5,916 nt of DNA from Alectryocaccomicrobium faecavium (lineage in GTDB: Bacteria; Bacillota; Clostridia; Christensenellales; Aristaeellaceae), in NCBI GenBank assembly GCA_018713425.1, contig DVOT01000026.1:1-5916 (forward strand). Reading direction: 5' to 3'. How positions within the stretch are numbered: the first letter of the stretch is position 1; each line of letters begins with the position of its first letter. The translations under genes and the position numbers were made by a program. Under the pieces are notes generated by a model. That model ran no database searches. It was not told the origin of the DNA and saw nothing but the letters and a program-made list of their open reading frames with translations. Positions 4,537-5,916 of this stretch are shown in pieces.

Positions 4537-5916
4537 CTACACCAACAGGCGGCTGTCCTCTGCGCCGCTCAGGCAGAGCAGGAAATCCGCGCCGCGCGCG
4601 AAGCGCAGGGAAGGCTGCGCGCTTTGCGTAGCGCCCGAGAGGGGCGTGACATCGATGGGGATGTAGAGCGCCGCCTGCGGCGAAACGCCTTCGCCGCGCA
4701 CGAGCAGATAGAGCCCTTCCGCGTCCTGCCGCACGCTGAGGGATAGCCCATCCGCCTGCCATACCACATCCGCTTCCGTCCACTCGCTGCCGTCGCCGTC
4801 CACCACGCAGACGGAAGCTTCGCTGCCGGGTGCGAAGGCCAGCAGGCCGCTCGATTGCCCCGCGCTCTGCAAATCGTGCCAACGATGGGATTCGTAGACG
4901 TCCACGGCGTAAGAGGTGTTCCAGGTGCGCCGCGTCCACACATCCTGCCAGGTGGAAACCACCGCGCCCGCACAGCCTGCGGAAAGAAAATCCTCATAGG
5001 CGGCAACCAATCGTTCGCCCTGCTCCTGCTCATTCAGGGGGCCCTCGGTGCTCACTGTGCCCCGGGCGGTGGAAAAGCCATAGCTGGCAACCAGCACGGG
5101 CATGGTGTGGTAGGCGTTGAGCAGCTGCACGTAACCATCGCCAAACCGCTCCGTATCCAATTCCGCCAGGGTTTCGCCGAGCGCGGAGCGCTGCCCGGCA
5201 GAGAGATACTGCGAAAAATCGGGGAAGGAAGCGCTGACGCTATAGGCTGCGAAATAACCGGAGGCGAACGCTTCGGTGGGGCGAATGTGTTCGGCATCTA
5301 TGCGGCTGTATTTGCCCAGTTGGCGCGCATAAAAGGTTTCGTAGGCAAAGGGGTCGTTGAGCGGATCGTTGATGAAGGCCAGCAGCCGTTGTTGCCCGTA
5401 TTTTTCCGCTTCGTAGGTAGCCATGCCGTCCATCAGCCTTGCCAGCAGGGTTTCAAAGGCGCTGGCTTCCGGCGTGGTGGCGAAATACGCACCGTCAAAA
5501 GATGTGGGGTTGGCGGTCGTAGCGTCCTCGTCAAAGTAATTCTCTTTCAGCTTGAGGTAGCGCAAGGCAGCGTCGGTACAGCGGTGCTTACAACCGGCTT
5601 TCGTGTCGGCTGGCCTGTCCATGTAGGGCAGGAACGGCACTTCCTCTATCCGCAGGCTGTTAATGACGATATGCACATGAATGTTGCCGCTGTGGTTATG
5701 CCCGTCCGGGTGGGTGCATACAAGGGCTTGGTGGCCGGGGAAATGCTCGGCGCAAAACTTCTCGCCCAACTCCTGCGCCCGGTCTACGGTCAAGCCGTTG
5801 TCCGGGCCGTCCCGTGGGTCAAAGCTGATGATATAGTGGTGGCTTTTCACATCTTCCCGCCGCTGGTTCTTCCCATAGCGGAGATTTGCCCGCATACAGG
5901 CAACGGCAAAATCCTC
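4537..5916 (-). CDS. Chimeric frame: relaxase N-terminal part fused in frame to a glycoside-hydrolase-like protein, 5' end outside the window
   Basis: This frame is open from the right edge (EDFAVAC precedes the methionine at 5895) to the TAG at 4537-4539. Counting from that methionine, residues 1-117 are a conjugative relaxase and residues from about 119 onward are unrelated. The second part resembles TIM-barrel glycoside-hydrolase-like proteins of clostridial polysaccharide operons: AFETLLARLMD, DAEHIRPTEAF, PVLVASYGFSTARG (266-279), GCAGAVVSTWQDVW and TWNTSYAVDVYES. From about residue 355 a beta-rich region with VDGDGSEWTE and LYIPIDVTPLSG looks like a CBM9/DOMON-type domain. The GH part lacks the N-terminus and any export signal such proteins need, so it is a 5'-truncated pseudogene driven, if at all, by relaxase signals. 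Family assignment of the GH part rests on remembered resemblance and on gene context. The start codon lies beyond the window. Confidence 0.78.
   Translation of the reverse strand, partial: EDFAVACMRANLRYGKNQRREDVKSHHYIISFDPRDGPDNGLTVDRAQELGEKFCAEHFPGHQALVCTHPDGHNHSGNIHVHIVINSLRIEEVPFLPYMDRPADTKAGCKHRCTDAALRYLKLKENYFDEDATTANPTSFDGAYFATTPEASAFETLLARLMDGMATYEAEKYGQQRLLAFINDPLNDPFAYETFYARQLGKYSRIDAEHIRPTEAFASGYFAAYSVSASFPDFSQYLSAGQRSALGETLAELDTERFGDGYVQLLNAYHTMPVLVASYGFSTARGTVSTEGPLNEQEQGERLVAAYEDFLSAGCAGAVVSTWQDVWTRRTWNTSYAVDVYESHRWHDLQSAGQSSGLLAFAPGSEASVCVVDGDGSEWTEADVVWQADGLSLSVRQDAEGLYLLVRGEGVSPQAALYIPIDVTPLSGATQSAQPSLRFARGADFLLCLSGAEDSRLLV
5515..5560 (-). other. Fusion junction between relaxase and glycosidase-like sequence
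   Basis: Relaxase-like sequence ends around CTDAALRY (residues 107-113), and glycosidase-like sequence is clear from ATTANPTSFDGAYF onward (residues 125-138). The exact breakpoint lies between, probably within LKLKENYFDED. I see no target-site duplication, inverted repeat or insertion-sequence end there, and no sequence repeated on both sides that would reveal a recombination site. Confidence 0.65.
5545..5916 (-). pseudogene. Truncated conjugative relaxase / mobilization nuclease domain
   Basis: Relaxases nick the transfer origin of conjugative or mobilizable elements and pilot the strand into the recipient. The recognisable run is SHHYIISFDPRD (18-29 from the methionine at 5895), FPGHQALVCTHPDGHNHSG (52-70) and NIHVHIVINS (71-80). 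H62, H66/H68, H73 and H75 match the metal-binding histidine cluster of HUH-type relaxases. LPYMDRPAD and CKHRCTDAAL follow. In complete relatives the protein goes on for several hundred residues, starting with more of the nuclease domain; here it ends after about residue 117. The extreme N-terminus, which would include the catalytic tyrosine region, lies off the window. It is a fragment of an integrative or mobilizable element. I see no other transfer genes. Confidence 0.85.

Noticed and set aside
5500..5570. Insertion-sequence end or attachment site at the relaxase/glycosidase junction
   Set aside because: I looked for inverted repeats, target duplications and repeats on both sides of the breakpoint and found none that I could support.

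Overview
The window looks like chromosomal DNA of a fairly GC-rich Clostridia-type Firmicute, probably from the gut. The grounds are strong purine-rich Shine-Dalgarno sites, dense short overlaps between genes, a relaxase type that I associate with integrative elements of gut Clostridia, and the style of the glycosyltransferase/HEAT/glycosidase-like gene set. This placement is an inference from protein style; nothing here gives a species.

Left part (1-1400, + strand): two tandem genes encode membrane-anchored paralogues of unknown function. The first (74-520, 148 aa) has one membrane segment. The second (633-1385, 250 aa) has about four. Both end in the same 112-residue cytosolic-looking domain, about 73% identical and alignable without a gap. 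Homology in codon phase continues for 14 codons past the TGA of the first gene, so that gene seems to have lost its original C-terminal tail to a nonsense mutation. A 13-bp GC-rich hairpin at 1435-1475 separates these genes from the convergent minus-strand operon.

Middle and right part (1507-5916, - strand, transcribed right to left): three overlapping reading units in the order glycoside-hydrolase-like protein, membrane-anchored HEAT-repeat protein, processive family 2 glycosyltransferase. The last two are intact and overlap by ATGA. Together they look like an exopolysaccharide synthesis operon: the GT2 enzyme polymerises and exports, the HEAT protein probably scaffolds, and the GH-like protein trims or binds glycan.

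The GH-like gene is damaged twice. Its 5' end is replaced, in frame and without a gap, by the 5' part of a conjugative relaxase gene (the HUH-type nuclease domain, about residues 1-117, continuing off the right edge). An in-frame TAG at 4537-4539 then cuts off its last 177 codons. The fusion and the amber codon are the most unusual features. The simplest reading is a mobile-element rearrangement (or an assembly chimera) followed by gene decay, but amber readthrough cannot be excluded from the sequence alone. I see no RNA genes, CRISPR array or complete insertion sequence.
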